A stretch of DNA of 39,684 nucleotides from JBBDIM01 sp040880405. Its GTDB lineage: Bacteria > Planctomycetota > Planctomycetia > Pirellulales > Pirellulaceae. Within the stretch, counting starts at the first letter, position 1. Every line of letters begins with the position of its first letter. Where the stretch lies: positions 1-39,684 of the forward strand of contig JBBDIM010000055.1 in assembly GCA_040880405.1 (NCBI GenBank), written 5' to 3'. This document shows positions 1 to 7,156 of the stretch, piece by piece. Both the position numbers and the translations under genes were made by a program. The notes under the pieces are model-generated. The model was not told where the DNA came from. It ran no database searches and worked only from the letters and a program-made list of their open reading frames with translations.

Positions 1-217
1 TAAAAAAAACGCGGCCGGTCGCGCGCCCGGTCTTTGGCGTGAAACTCCTCCAATTCCAACGCCGTCAGATGGAACCGGAGAGCGTGTCCAGACGTTCCGA
101 AGAAGGCAAAATCAGGGTGTGATCCGCCTGGATTCGCCCAGGCCCGAAGCGCCGAGTCAATTCAACCGAACAGCATTGACTCGGGTGGCAGTCATGTCGA
201 TCCGCTCGAAGCGAATT

Positions 218-299
218 TTTGAAACGCGGAGGCGCGGAGAGCGCAGAGGCCGTTCGTGCAGGTTGCGTCTCTGCGCCCTCCGCGCCTCTGCGTTTCAAA
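218..299. repeat. 31-bp imperfect inverted repeat
   Basis: The left arm (218-248) begins TTTGAAACGC. The right arm (269-299) is its reverse complement with two mismatches, and the loop is 20 nt (249-268). The arms are rich in GCGGAGG/CCTCCGC. The strand-symmetric structure and the absence of a convincing coding frame suggest an intergenic palindromic repeat. Confidence 0.8.
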
Positions 300-436
300 T
301 TCTCTAATTCCGACCGTCATTTCCCGGACGACGTGAAGCAACGTGCCCAAGAGAACTTTCCGACTTGGTGGGAGGAACCCGGTAAGACGCCGCGAAATCG
401 GGGAAGTTATTTTTCCATTGCTTCCAAATCGAAATA

Positions 437-470
437 AGCCGCGGATTAACGCGGATGTTTGCGGATGAAG
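437..470 (+). repeat. Decameric GCGGAT repeat, copy A
   Basis: GCGGAT occurs three times at exact 10-bp steps (441, 451, 461), preceded by AGCC. The same element recurs at 4635-4664 (+) and, reversed, at 677-696 and 5011-5040. Here the forward copy and the reversed copy at 677-696 bracket the 18-bp inverted repeat. Confidence 0.75.
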
Positions 471-524
471 AGGAAGGTAATTCGCTGGGCGGCGTTTCCA
501 GCGGACCTGTCGACGACTTTCTTT

Positions 525-611
525 AACCACGAATCACACGAATGACACGAATGGCAACCAAGAATTGAAATCGCCCTAAAATTTCTCCCCGTTTTCGTGT
601 GATTCGTGGTT
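525..611. repeat. Perfect 18-bp inverted repeat
   Basis: AACCACGAATCACACGAA at 525-542 is exactly complementary to 594-611, separated by 51 nt. It sits between two oppositely oriented GCGGAT-family repeats. A stem-loop in transcripts of either strand is possible. Confidence 0.8.
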
Positions 612-676
612 GACCCTTTTTTTGAACACGATCGCGATCGGATTAGGCCACTTCTCCCTTAGCAGCGGCGGGGGAA

Positions 677-696
677 CATCCGCGTTCATCCGCGGC
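677..696 (-). repeat. GCGGAT repeat, copy B (reversed)
   Basis: On the minus strand this reads GCCGCGGATGAACGCGGATG, matching the forward copies at 437 and 4635 apart from small changes. It closes the bracket opened by copy A. Confidence 0.65.
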
Positions 697-827
697 AAAA
701 AAATGAAAATGACGGTGATTCGGATGTCATGCTGCGCACACGCCGGAGGCGCACCGCCAAATCATCACGCACTTCGCATGTCCACGCTTTTCGGGCGTGG
801 GCATGGCACCCACGCTCCGCAGGAAAT

Positions 828-3371
828 TTACCGGGCCAATGCGCTGAGTAGCAACCCGGGGAAATCCCAACACTCGATTTCGCCCGATTCGAAGACCGTG
901 ACGAGAATGTCGGAGTCTTCGTGGAAACCAACGAACTTGATGCGGCGCCGATCAGGCTGGCGAAGGGATACCGGCTTGGTCGAGGTGGCTTGCAAGTCGA
1001 TCGCCATCAACTCGCCCGCCAGATCAGTCAGCACTAGCCAGCGACCATCAGGAGAGTGGGTCAAGTCTTCAACCACTCCCCCAATTTCCGGGCTGCCCAG
1101 CCAAACCGGCGGCTCTTCGTCTCCGGCAAGGATCGCCAAGGCGCGATTCGGCAGATCGGTGGTAATCGCCACTCGATCGCCCGGCAGGTGGCGGATTAAA
1201 TGTGGGTAGCCTCGGATGTCCAATACCGATGTGGCTTGAACCGAGCCGCTGGTGTCATCGACATTAATGCGATAGGCATGGTCTTCGGTTACGAGGAAAC
1301 AGGCCGAATCGGCAATGGCGACCGCCCCGATGATCTCCTCTTGGTTAATCTGCAGTGGTGCCGGAGAGGCCTCTTCAAAGGCGGTAAGACTCTCGCGGTC
1401 GTTCACTTCGGCAGGTATCGGAAGCAAGAGGGCATTGCCATTGCGATCAACCGCCAGAGCCGACTCTTCAAACGCAACCATCGCGGCCACGGATTGCGGC
1501 AACGCGACTTCCGCGACGAGTGTTAGCTTGCTATCCGACGGTGAGATCGAGGCCAAACGCACCCGTCCGTCATCCTGGCCCAAGAGCAGCCAACGCTGGT
1601 CGGGAGAAACGGCGTGAGCCAAGATTTGAGGGTGGGGGATCTCCGGGACCGGCAGACCGAGGTCGAGTGTTTGTTGCGGGCGACCGGTTGCCGGATCGTT
1701 GACCTGGACATCACGGTCGTGAATCTCAATCAGCATCCCGCTTTCCGAGTGGACCATGTAAGCGGATGGAAGAGGGCCCCAGGAAACGGTATCGAGTTTC
1801 CAGTCCTCCTTTTCATTAGGCGGAATGAGCCGGTTGAGCCAGCCCTTCCCTTCGCCTGAAGAGAGAAAGGTTCCCAGTCCGCTCGACCCGACTGAGGCTC
1901 GCAGCGCGGGGACTGAATCGGTACTGGTCGTGAACAGGGCCGCCGGCCGGAACTCGTCCGGCATCGCCTCAAGGGCCAGGCGATACAGACGTACCGCTTT
2001 GGTGTCGTCTCCTTCTCGCAGAGCGGTCGTCGCTTCCGCGCGGATCGTCGCGGGCTCTTTCCGCGGCAGCGATAAGCTCCAGGCTTTCGACCGCAGATCT
2101 TCGACCGAATACGCCTCTTGGAGCGGCAGATAAAGGCTGTCGGGAAGGGCCGCGTCGACCGAGATTCGCTGGTCATCGCGCAGGGTGAGCAGGGCCGTGT
2201 CCTGTCCTTCGATTGGTAAAGGGGGATCTTCCGTATCTCCGAGCAGGTGAATAATAAACTGTGTCCCCGGGGGCTCGAAGGTAAGTTTGTAGGTGACCGC
2301 TTGGGGTAGCGTGACGTCACGCTCATTTCCGCCTCCCAAGTGCCAAACCGTGCCTTCGGATAGAAAAGCCACGGTCGCGGCGATCGCGGCCATCAACAAA
2401 ATCACGCCGGTAACCGCTGCCCTGCGGCGCGGGGCCACCGGTTGAACTTCGGCGGCGGTTCCTTCCAGGTCGGCGATGAACTCGGCGCAGGTGGCGTACC
2501 GTTTTTTTGGGTCGGTGGAAGTTGCTCGGGAAAGGACCGCTTGCTCGTGAGCGGTGGCTCGGCTGAAATCGAGTTTTCCGCCGATGTGAATCTCGACCAA
2601 TTCCGCGAAGGAGACCGTCTTTTCAAAGGGGAGGGCGTTGGCTCGAAGTTGATAGTAGGTGATCGCCAAGGCATATTGATCGGAGGAGTGTGAGGGCATC
2701 CGTTTGATCGACTCGGGCGACATGTAGCAAAGGCTGCCGACCACGCTGGTCGCCTCGGTATCGTACTCACCAAAAGCGGCGGCGACGCCGAAATCGCCGA
2801 TCAGCAGCGAATCGCCGGAGACTAGCAAATTGGCCGGTTTGATATCGCGGTGCTGGATCCCGACTTTCTGGCCGTTGACTAGATGCCGAGGCGAATTCAA
2901 AAAGTCGATTCCCTTCGCGGCCTGACGCATGAAGTCGAGCAGTTCGGTTCGTGAAATCCCCTCACCGCCCGCTTCCTTGAGCAGGTCTTCCAGGCTCTTG
3001 TCCGCCAAAGCCATGGAAACGACTAGATACTGGGGATTATCCAGCGTCTGGGTGACATCCAGGGCCATTGTCCCTTCCGGGAGCGGCTTATCGCTCAGCA
3101 GTTGATCGAGCATCGCGTCATCCAGCACGGTGCCATCCATGCCGAGTAGCCAGATGGCGTTCACCGGGAGGAGATTGGCGTGGCGTATCAGCTTGACCGA
3201 CTGAATCGACTTGAGTTCGCGGATCCCGGTCCGTTGTTGGAGGAGGATAAACTTCAGGGCGACTTCCGTCCCCCCGGGGCCGCTTGCCTTCCAAACCTCA
3301 CCAAACTGCCCTTTGCCGAGGAAATGGATCAGCTTGTAGCCAGCGATCGGCTGGTCCCCCGGTTTGAACAT
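828..3371 (-). CDS. Membrane Ser/Thr protein kinase with beta-propeller-like sensor half
   Basis: Predicted receptor-like Hanks-type kinase of 847 residues. The kinase domain occupies about residues 12-305: glycine loop GKGQFGEV (19-26), ATP-binding Lys40, catalytic loop HRDIKPAN (174-181, Asp176), DFG (193-195), and SPE (218-220) in place of APE. A basic stretch (RRR) precedes a single membrane segment at about 318-336. The roughly 500-residue remainder, presumably outside the cytoplasmic membrane, has WD40/PQQ-like blades such as SPDQRWLLLGQDDGRV and SPDGRWLVLTDLAGEL. I start at 3371 because MFKPG directly precedes the kinase fold and AAGGGA lies upstream; an in-frame ATG at 3410 would add 13 residues. 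The kinase assignment is firm; the propeller is inferred from repeat-like patterns and the ligand is unknown. No neighbouring gene suggests a substrate. Confidence 0.93.
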   Translation of the reverse strand: MFKPGDQPIAGYKLIHFLGKGQFGEVWKASGPGGTEVALKFILLQQRTGIRELKSIQSVKLIRHANLLPVNAIWLLGMDGTVLDDAMLDQLLSDKPLPEGTMALDVTQTLDNPQYLVVSMALADKSLEDLLKEAGGEGISRTELLDFMRQAAKGIDFLNSPRHLVNGQKVGIQHRDIKPANLLVSGDSLLIGDFGVAAAFGEYDTEATSVVGSLCYMSPESIKRMPSHSSDQYALAITYYQLRANALPFEKTVSFAELVEIHIGGKLDFSRATAHEQAVLSRATSTDPKKRYATCAEFIADLEGTAAEVQPVAPRRRAAVTGVILLMAAIAATVAFLSEGTVWHLGGGNERDVTLPQAVTYKLTFEPPGTQFIIHLLGDTEDPPLPIEGQDTALLTLRDDQRISVDAALPDSLYLPLQEAYSVEDLRSKAWSLSLPRKEPATIRAEATTALREGDDTKAVRLYRLALEAMPDEFRPAALFTTSTDSVPALRASVGSSGLGTFLSSGEGKGWLNRLIPPNEKEDWKLDTVSWGPLPSAYMVHSESGMLIEIHDRDVQVNDPATGRPQQTLDLGLPVPEIPHPQILAHAVSPDQRWLLLGQDDGRVRLASISPSDSKLTLVAEVALPQSVAAMVAFEESALAVDRNGNALLLPIPAEVNDRESLTAFEEASPAPLQINQEEIIGAVAIADSACFLVTEDHAYRINVDDTSGSVQATSVLDIRGYPHLIRHLPGDRVAITTDLPNRALAILAGDEEPPVWLGSPEIGGVVEDLTHSPDGRWLVLTDLAGELMAIDLQATSTKPVSLRQPDRRRIKFVGFHEDSDILVTVFESGEIECWDFPGLLLSALAR

Positions 3372-3645
3372 AATGCATCGTTCCCTTGAATTACGGAATT
3401 CACCCCCCATCCCGGTTCGGTGCTCGTATGTGCAGTATCCCGCAGTGTTGAGCGTCGGTCAAACCTGGTTTCCAAATGGATGGTAAGCTGCCTTCGTGGC
3501 TAAATTCCCGAAGTTGGCGGCTCATTTCAATTATCGTCGACGATTCGCCCTGAGTACCAAAAATGTAGAATCTCGCCCCGCAAAAGGTACGGTATGGTCG
3601 TTTTCTTGAGAATTAGGTAACGTGGGAGCAGGCAAAACGTTATAG

Positions 3646-3674
3646 TTGACATAAATAGTTGCCGAAATTACGTT
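3646..3674 (+). promoter_or_regulatory. Candidate sigma-70 promoter for rnc
   Basis: A perfect TTGACA (3646-3651) is followed, 17 nt later, by TACGTT (3669-3674), a weak -10 matching three of six positions. It lies in a locally AT-rich stretch about 120 bp upstream of the RNase III start. If used, the transcript would begin near 3681 and include the leader hairpin. Planctomycete promoters are poorly defined, so this is tentative. Confidence 0.35.
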
Positions 3675-3691
3675 TAAGAATAGATTCGCCT

Positions 3692-3710
3692 TATCCAATT
3701 TAGTTGGATA
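3692..3710 (+). promoter_or_regulatory. 7-bp inverted repeat in the rnc leader
   Basis: TATCCAA (3692-3698) and TTGGATA (3704-3710) form a perfect 7-bp stem with a 5-nt loop. It overlaps the 5' arm of the larger hairpin at 3707-3770 by four bases, so the two RNA structures would compete. It could also be a DNA operator. Confidence 0.5.
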
Positions 3711-3770
3711 TTCCCCCCGGCTTGATGGGGCCAGTTTCGAATCTGGCAAGATCTAGCCGAAGGGAATATC
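3707..3770 (+). promoter_or_regulatory. Long leader hairpin upstream of RNase III, possible self-cleavage site
   Basis: Reading the leader as RNA gives 9 perfect pairs (3707-3715 with 3762-3770), a two-base C/A mismatch, 5 pairs (3718-3722 with 3755-3759), a U/U mismatch, 3 pairs (3724-3726 with 3751-3753), a 3x3 internal loop, and 5 pairs (3730-3734 with 3743-3747) closing an 8-nt loop: 22 pairs in total. It ends 24 nt before the rnc start. E. coli RNase III is known to shut down its own mRNA by cutting a leader stem-loop; a similar role here is inferred from position and length. Confidence 0.55.
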
Positions 3771-3794
3771 GGACGACATCCCGTTCGGTTTTCC

Positions 3795-4526
3795 ATGAAT
3801 TTCACGCAAGTAGCCCCCACTGAGATGGGGGATCGGCTCGCGGCGTGCGAAGCGCGCCTCGGCTATCAATTTCAAGATCGCAGCAAGCTCAGCGCTGCGC
3901 TCACGCACGCCTCCGGTGCCGATCATCGATTGGCTAGCAATGAGCGTCTCGAGTTTCTGGGTGACGCCATTCTCGGGACCTATGTCTGCGAGTTCCTGTT
4001 CCACCGGTATCCCGAATTTCTGGAAGGGGAACTGACCCGGATCAAATCGATTGTCGTCAGTCGCTCGACGTGCGCGCGGCTCAGCAAACTTCTCCAGCTT
4101 GAGACATTCTTGATTCTGGGCAAAGGGATGGCCTCCAGCCCCTCAATCCCCAAGTCGCTGTTGGCAGACGTGTTCGAAGCGGTGTTGGCGGCCATCTATC
4201 TGGATGGGGGGCCCACGGCGGTCGACCAGTTTCTTCGCCAACATATCGAAGACGAGATCGAAATGGCGACCAGTGGCGAGGTCGGTGGCAATTTCAAATC
4301 GGCCTTGCAGCAATATGGCCAGCGAGAACTTGGCGTGACACCCAGCTACCAGCTAATGGACGAACGTGGACCCGACCACAACAAGTCGTTCCACGTCGCG
4401 GCGATGCTCGGCGCGACCCAGTTCACCCCCGCCTGGGGTGTCAACAAAAAAGAAGCGGAGCAACGTGCAGCCCAAAACGCCTTGGCGGAGATTGAAGGGG
4501 AAGCTCCTCCGTTCGCGGATGTTTAG
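3795..4526 (+). CDS. rnc: Ribonuclease III
   Basis: Endoribonuclease that cuts double-stranded RNA, processing rRNA precursors and some mRNAs in the cytoplasm. At 243 residues it is slightly longer than the E. coli enzyme (226). The catalytic domain covers about 15-155, with the signature NERLEFLGD (49-57; Glu53 and Asp57 as metal ligands) and the second acidic pair in ADVFEAV (Asp125, Glu128). A double-stranded RNA binding domain fills about 164-238, ending in KKEAEQRAAQNAL. The start is uncertain: ATG 3795 lacks a clear ribosome binding site, and ATG 3825 would give a length closer to E. coli. The gene stands alone, whereas it is often linked to era in Proteobacteria. The preceding leader hairpin suggests control at the RNA level. 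Confidence 0.97.
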   Translation: MNFTQVAPTEMGDRLAACEARLGYQFQDRSKLSAALTHASGADHRLASNERLEFLGDAILGTYVCEFLFHRYPEFLEGELTRIKSIVVSRSTCARLSKLLQLETFLILGKGMASSPSIPKSLLADVFEAVLAAIYLDGGPTAVDQFLRQHIEDEIEMATSGEVGGNFKSALQQYGQRELGVTPSYQLMDERGPDHNKSFHVAAMLGATQFTPAWGVNKKEAEQRAAQNALAEIEGEAPPFADV

Positions 4527-4634
4527 GATCCCGGGAAAAATAACTGCCCGACGCGAAGGATAGGGCATGAGCCAGCCAGGAAGCGGCGCACGTGGGAAGG
4601 CGTTCCTGCGTTGCGACTTGGCGAGAGATTTTTT

Positions 4635-4664
4635 AGCCGCGGATTAACGCGGATGTACGCGGAT
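4635..4664 (+). repeat. Decameric GCGGAT repeat, copy C
   Basis: It begins AGCCGCGGATTAACGCGGAT, identical to copy A over the first 20 bases, with GCGGAT again at 10-bp steps. It is paired with the reversed copy at 5011-5040. Confidence 0.75.
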
Positions 4665-4744
4665 CGCAAGCGGGTAGAAAAGCGAACCGTGAGCAACCCG
4701 GTCCGTGGCTCTTTTTTCGCCACCGAGATCACGAAGAATCGCCA

Positions 4745-4982
4745 GGGGATGAGTTCAATTACAAGGAGTCGGCGGCCTAGAACCCTAATCCGCGGAATCC
4801 GTAATTGACCTTATCCCCTTTCAAACGCTCTATTTTGAAGACCAGAGTTTCTCTCCCATTGAGCGGACAACCCAGCGGCGGCGATTGGCTCGCCCGCCAA
4901 ACTCGTACGGGGATAAGGTCAATTACGGGGACCGCGGCCGGAACTTCTTGAGCTCCGGCTCTTTGTAATTGAACTCATCCCC
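4745..4982. repeat. Nested REP/BIME-like palindrome (four alternating 18-mers)
   Basis: Two 74-bp arms (4745-4818 and 4909-4982) are inverted copies: the outer 20 and inner 18 bases match exactly, while the arm centres have diverged but kept their length. Each arm is itself a hairpin, because GGGGATGAGTTCAATTAC at one end and GTAATTGACCTTATCCCC at the other are inverted copies with two mismatches. The 18-mer GGGGATRAGKTCAATTAC therefore appears four times in alternating orientation around a 90-nt centre. This layout resembles REP pairs (BIMEs) mobilised by REP-associated Y1 transposases; no transposase gene is present, so the assignment is inferred. Confidence 0.7.
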
Positions 4983-5010
4983 TTAAATCTGCCGCAGCGA
5001 TGCCTCTCTT

Positions 5011-5040
5011 ATCCGTGTTAATCCGCGACTATCCGCGGCT
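5011..5040 (-). repeat. GCGGAT repeat, copy D (reversed)
   Basis: Read on the minus strand it begins AGCCGCGGATAGTCGCGGAT, a diverged relative of copies A and C with the same 10-bp step. It closes the bracket around the nested palindrome. Confidence 0.65.
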
Positions 5041-5109
5041 CTTCTCTCTTCAGCCACCGAGATCACGAAGAAGCGACAGGAAATCGGGAAGTTGTTTTTC
5101 GCTCGTTCC

Positions 5110-5853
5110 TTAACGAATCGTAATCGCTTGCTTGAGCGGTTCCAGGACATTGCTGATCACAAAGTTGTCCAACAGCCGTACCCCTTGATCCTGCAACTGA
5201 CGCATCGCGTCGACAAACGACTCGGACGGATCGAGGCTCCCGAATCGGCGGATGGTCAGGTAGACGCTCAGTTGGTCTTCGGGGAACTCGTTGGTGCGGA
5301 CATGGTAAGCGGAGGTCCGCGTCTCAACACTCAACCGGCATTGCACCTTGCAATCTTCATCTAATGCTAGTTGGATCGCCGGTTCGTAACCGACCGGAAC
5401 GTGTCCTTCCTGCATCGCGAGGCGTTCAAAGGCAGGTGGAAGTCCTAAGGCTTCAGCCACAATCTGGTTGTGATTGCCGCGGTAGTTGAAATCGAATCCG
5501 TACATCAGATTGAGCGATTCGCAGTCCAACGGGCTGACCGACAGGCTGTACGGGATCTGACCGAGAACAAACAAATGCTGCTCGGCCGCATCGTCCCAGG
5601 AAGGGGGATTCACGTAGCCAGACAAGATCCGCTTCCCTTCCACCGAGACCCAGCGATAGGCACCTTGGTCCTTATCCTCTTCCAGCACGAACTCGTTCTT
5701 GTCTCGGGCATAAAAATTCCGCATCGACGGATATCGCTTGCGGAGCTGCTCGAAGAAGTGAAGTACCGTTTCCCGCCCGGTGGGAAGATCCATCTCGGTG
5801 TTGAGGTTCATGTTGATGTAAAAATCATCCGTCAGCGAGTGTAAATCACTCAT
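5110..5853 (-). CDS. Conserved-looking hypothetical protein
   Basis: I do not recognise the family. The product is 247 residues, soluble-looking and acidic, with no signal peptide or membrane segment. The N-terminal half has a pattern of alternating aromatic and charged residues (FFEQLRKRYPSMRNFYARDKNEFVLEEDKDQGAYRWVS split over residues 33-70). The centre carries GFDFNYRGNHNQIVAEAL, and the C-terminal part is probably a beta-rich region ending in an amphipathic helix. The start at 5853 is supported by GAGGAGAG just upstream. Codon use and composition match the neighbours, and the RBS is strong, so it is likely a real gene. It is transcribed towards the repeat mosaic, divergently from the alkyltransferase gene. 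Confidence 0.8.
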   Translation of the reverse strand: MSDLHSLTDDFYINMNLNTEMDLPTGRETVLHFFEQLRKRYPSMRNFYARDKNEFVLEEDKDQGAYRWVSVEGKRILSGYVNPPSWDDAAEQHLFVLGQIPYSLSVSPLDCESLNLMYGFDFNYRGNHNQIVAEALGLPPAFERLAMQEGHVPVGYEPAIQLALDEDCKVQCRLSVETRTSAYHVRTNEFPEDQLSVYLTIRRFGSLDPSESFVDAMRQLQDQGVRLLDNFVISNVLEPLKQAITIR

Positions 5854-5901
5854 CCATCTCTCCTCGCGGTCTGCGGTCGCCCTGGGTGCGGAACAACTTA
5901 G

Positions 5902-5931
5902 TTGATGACACCACTCGTTTGAGAGTATAGA
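5902..5931 (+). promoter_or_regulatory. Candidate promoter for the alkyltransferase gene
   Basis: TTGATG (5902-5907) and TATAGA (5926-5931) are separated by 18 nt, each matching four of six consensus bases. A transcript would start near 5938, which favours the downstream ATG at 5995 over the TTG at 5941. Confidence 0.3.
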
Positions 5932-5994
5932 TGGTGTAAGTTGATACTGTCAAAGTCACCGGTTCAGCAAGATTTCGGAGAGGAACTTCTGAAA

Positions 5995-6537
5995 ATGATC
6001 CTAAATGCTGTAGCAGAATTGAGTTGCGTCACCGCATTCAACACCGACCTCGGTTGGATCGGGCTGCGGTTTCAGGGGGATCGGGTAGGTCGTTTGGTCT
6101 TTGGGCATGACCAAATGGGAGAAACGATCTCCCGATTGGATGCAGCGGAGGATCTGCTGGACGAGCCGCAGCTCTCCGCCGAGCAGCGGCGCGTGGTCGA
6201 ATTGCTGCGAGCCTACGCCGCTGGGAAAGGGGCCGATCTCTCGCAAATCGAGATTGATCCAGGGCCCGCGACACCGTTTCAAAGGCTGGTTTGGCAGGCC
6301 TGTCGTGAGATTCCCCCAGGTGAAACGTTGAGCTACGGCCAACTCGCCCAGGTCGTCGGCAGCCCCGGAGCGGCCCGGGCGGTTGGATCTTGCATGGCCA
6401 AAAACCGGATTCCGCTGATCATCCCGTGCCACCGGGTGATCGGTTCGAGCGGCAAGCTCCATGGATTCTCCGCCCCGCAAGGGCTTACGATGAAGCAGCG
6501 GCTATTGCAACTCGAAGGGGTAGGAGTGGCGGATTGA
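5995..6537 (+). CDS. ogt: Methylated-DNA--protein-cysteine S-methyltransferase
   Basis: Suicide repair enzyme that moves methyl or alkyl groups from O6-alkylguanine in DNA to its own cysteine. At 180 residues it is close to E. coli Ogt (171). The C-terminal DNA-binding domain runs from about residue 93, with the winged-helix part at SYGQLAQVVGSPGAARAVG (113-131), the active-site box IPCHR (143-147, acceptor Cys145), and the closing helix MKQRLLQLEG. The N-terminal third is the usual variable alpha/beta domain. I chose ATG 5995, preceded by GGAGAGG; an in-frame TTG at 5941 would add 18 residues. Whether it is Ogt-type or Ada C-terminal-type cannot be settled; there is no Ada regulatory domain. 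Confidence 0.93.
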   Translation: MILNAVAELSCVTAFNTDLGWIGLRFQGDRVGRLVFGHDQMGETISRLDAAEDLLDEPQLSAEQRRVVELLRAYAAGKGADLSQIEIDPGPATPFQRLVWQACREIPPGETLSYGQLAQVVGSPGAARAVGSCMAKNRIPLIIPCHRVIGSSGKLHGFSAPQGLTMKQRLLQLEGVGVAD

Positions 6538-6697
6538 GGCCCCTTGCATCCCGCGGAAATACCCGAGCGGGAGTTGAGCCCGCCCGGTGAATCCCCTACA
6601 ATTCCGACTCGGATTTTCCCAGCAACTTCCCTCTCCACTTGGTCTTAGAGAAAACGCCGCCACGTGGGGATGTTCATGAAACTCGGAGTTAACCGTC

Positions 6698-7156
6698 ATG
6701 CAGCGTACCTTGGTCCTACTAAAGCCGGATTGTGTTGAGCGTCGTCTTTGCGGTCGGGTGATTACCCGTTTTGAGGACAAGGGGCTGCAGATTATCGGCA
6801 TGAAGCTGATCCGGATCACGCCGGAACTGTCCAAACAGCACTATGCCGAGCATGTCTCCAAGCCGTTCTATCCCGGCCTGGAATCGTTTATCACCGCGTC
6901 CCCGGTGGTGGCGATGGTGCTGGAAGGCTTGGAGGCGATTCAAGTCGTTCGCGACATGCTAGGCGCGACCAGCGGCCTAAAGGCCAACCCTGGTACCATC
7001 CGCGGCGACTACAGCAGCAGCCGGCAAATGAACTTGGTCCACGCTTCAGATGGCCCCGAGGCCTCGCAGCGAGAGATCGCGCTTTACTTCGACCCGGCGG
7101 AAATCCAAGAGCACCAGCCGTGCCTCACCCCTTGGCTCAAAGCGGGCGACGAGTAA
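6698..7156 (+). CDS. ndk: Nucleoside diphosphate kinase
   Basis: Balances nucleoside triphosphate pools by transferring the gamma-phosphate from ATP to other nucleoside diphosphates through a phosphohistidine. The 152-residue length is typical. Family marks: the N-terminal strand RTLVLLKPD (3-11), the nucleotide-binding stretch NPGTIRGDY (97-105), and the active-site motif NLVHASDGPE (112-121), with His115 the phosphorylated residue. GGAG lies nine bases before the ATG. The gene appears monocistronic; its 3' end faces the SDR gene across a palindromic repeat cluster. Confidence 0.97.
   Translation: MQRTLVLLKPDCVERRLCGRVITRFEDKGLQIIGMKLIRITPELSKQHYAEHVSKPFYPGLESFITASPVVAMVLEGLEAIQVVRDMLGATSGLKANPGTIRGDYSSSRQMNLVHASDGPEASQREIALYFDPAEIQEHQPCLTPWLKAGDE

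Larger units (their letters stand above)
1..827. repeat. Gene-free mosaic of palindromic intergenic repeats
   Basis: No convincing gene lies here; short open frames in this stretch look like by-products of GC-rich repeats. Visible elements: a 31-bp inverted repeat (218-248 with 269-299, 2 mismatches); a decameric GCGGAT repeat at 437-470 with a reversed relative at 677-696; a perfect 18-bp inverted repeat (525-542 with 594-611); and a hairpin near 776-806 with the stem ATGTCCACGC/GCGTGGGCAT just beyond the 3' end of the kinase gene. Fragments of the same families recur at 4527-5109. What the repeats do is unknown. Confidence 0.75.
3372..3794. other. Divergent intergenic region between kinase and rnc
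   Basis: No gene is supported; a 72-codon minus-strand frame at 3531-3749 has no recognisable features. This is noticeably more AT-rich than its surroundings. It holds a candidate promoter (3646-3674) and two overlapping inverted repeats (3692-3710 and 3707-3770), listed separately, all upstream of rnc. Confidence 0.7.
4527..5109. repeat. Gene-free repeat mosaic downstream of rnc
   Basis: No gene is supported. Nested from outside in: a forward GCGGAT-family repeat (4635-4664) and its reversed partner (5011-5040) enclose a 238-bp palindromic element (4745-4982). A 28-nt direct repeat starting GCCACCGAGATCACGAAGAA occurs at 4719-4746 and 5053-5080 with two mismatches. A short motif related to AAATCGGGGAAGTTATTTTTC (395-415) occurs at 5081-5100 and, reversed, at about 4534-4550, eight bases past the rnc stop. 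The pattern is a patchwork of dispersed repeats shared with 1-827. Confidence 0.75.

Noticed and set aside
437..470. CRISPR-like short direct repeats
   Set aside because: Units are 10 bp apart with no spacers, and no cas genes are present.
3730..3747. TTCGAAT in a short stem, resembling a tRNA T-arm
   Set aside because: The stem and loop lengths do not fit a T-arm, and there are no D-arm, anticodon arm or acceptor stem around it. It is the tip of the larger leader hairpin.
3531..3749. 72-codon minus-strand open frame before rnc
   Set aside because: No domain, signal peptide or ribosome binding site, and it covers the promoter and leader hairpins.
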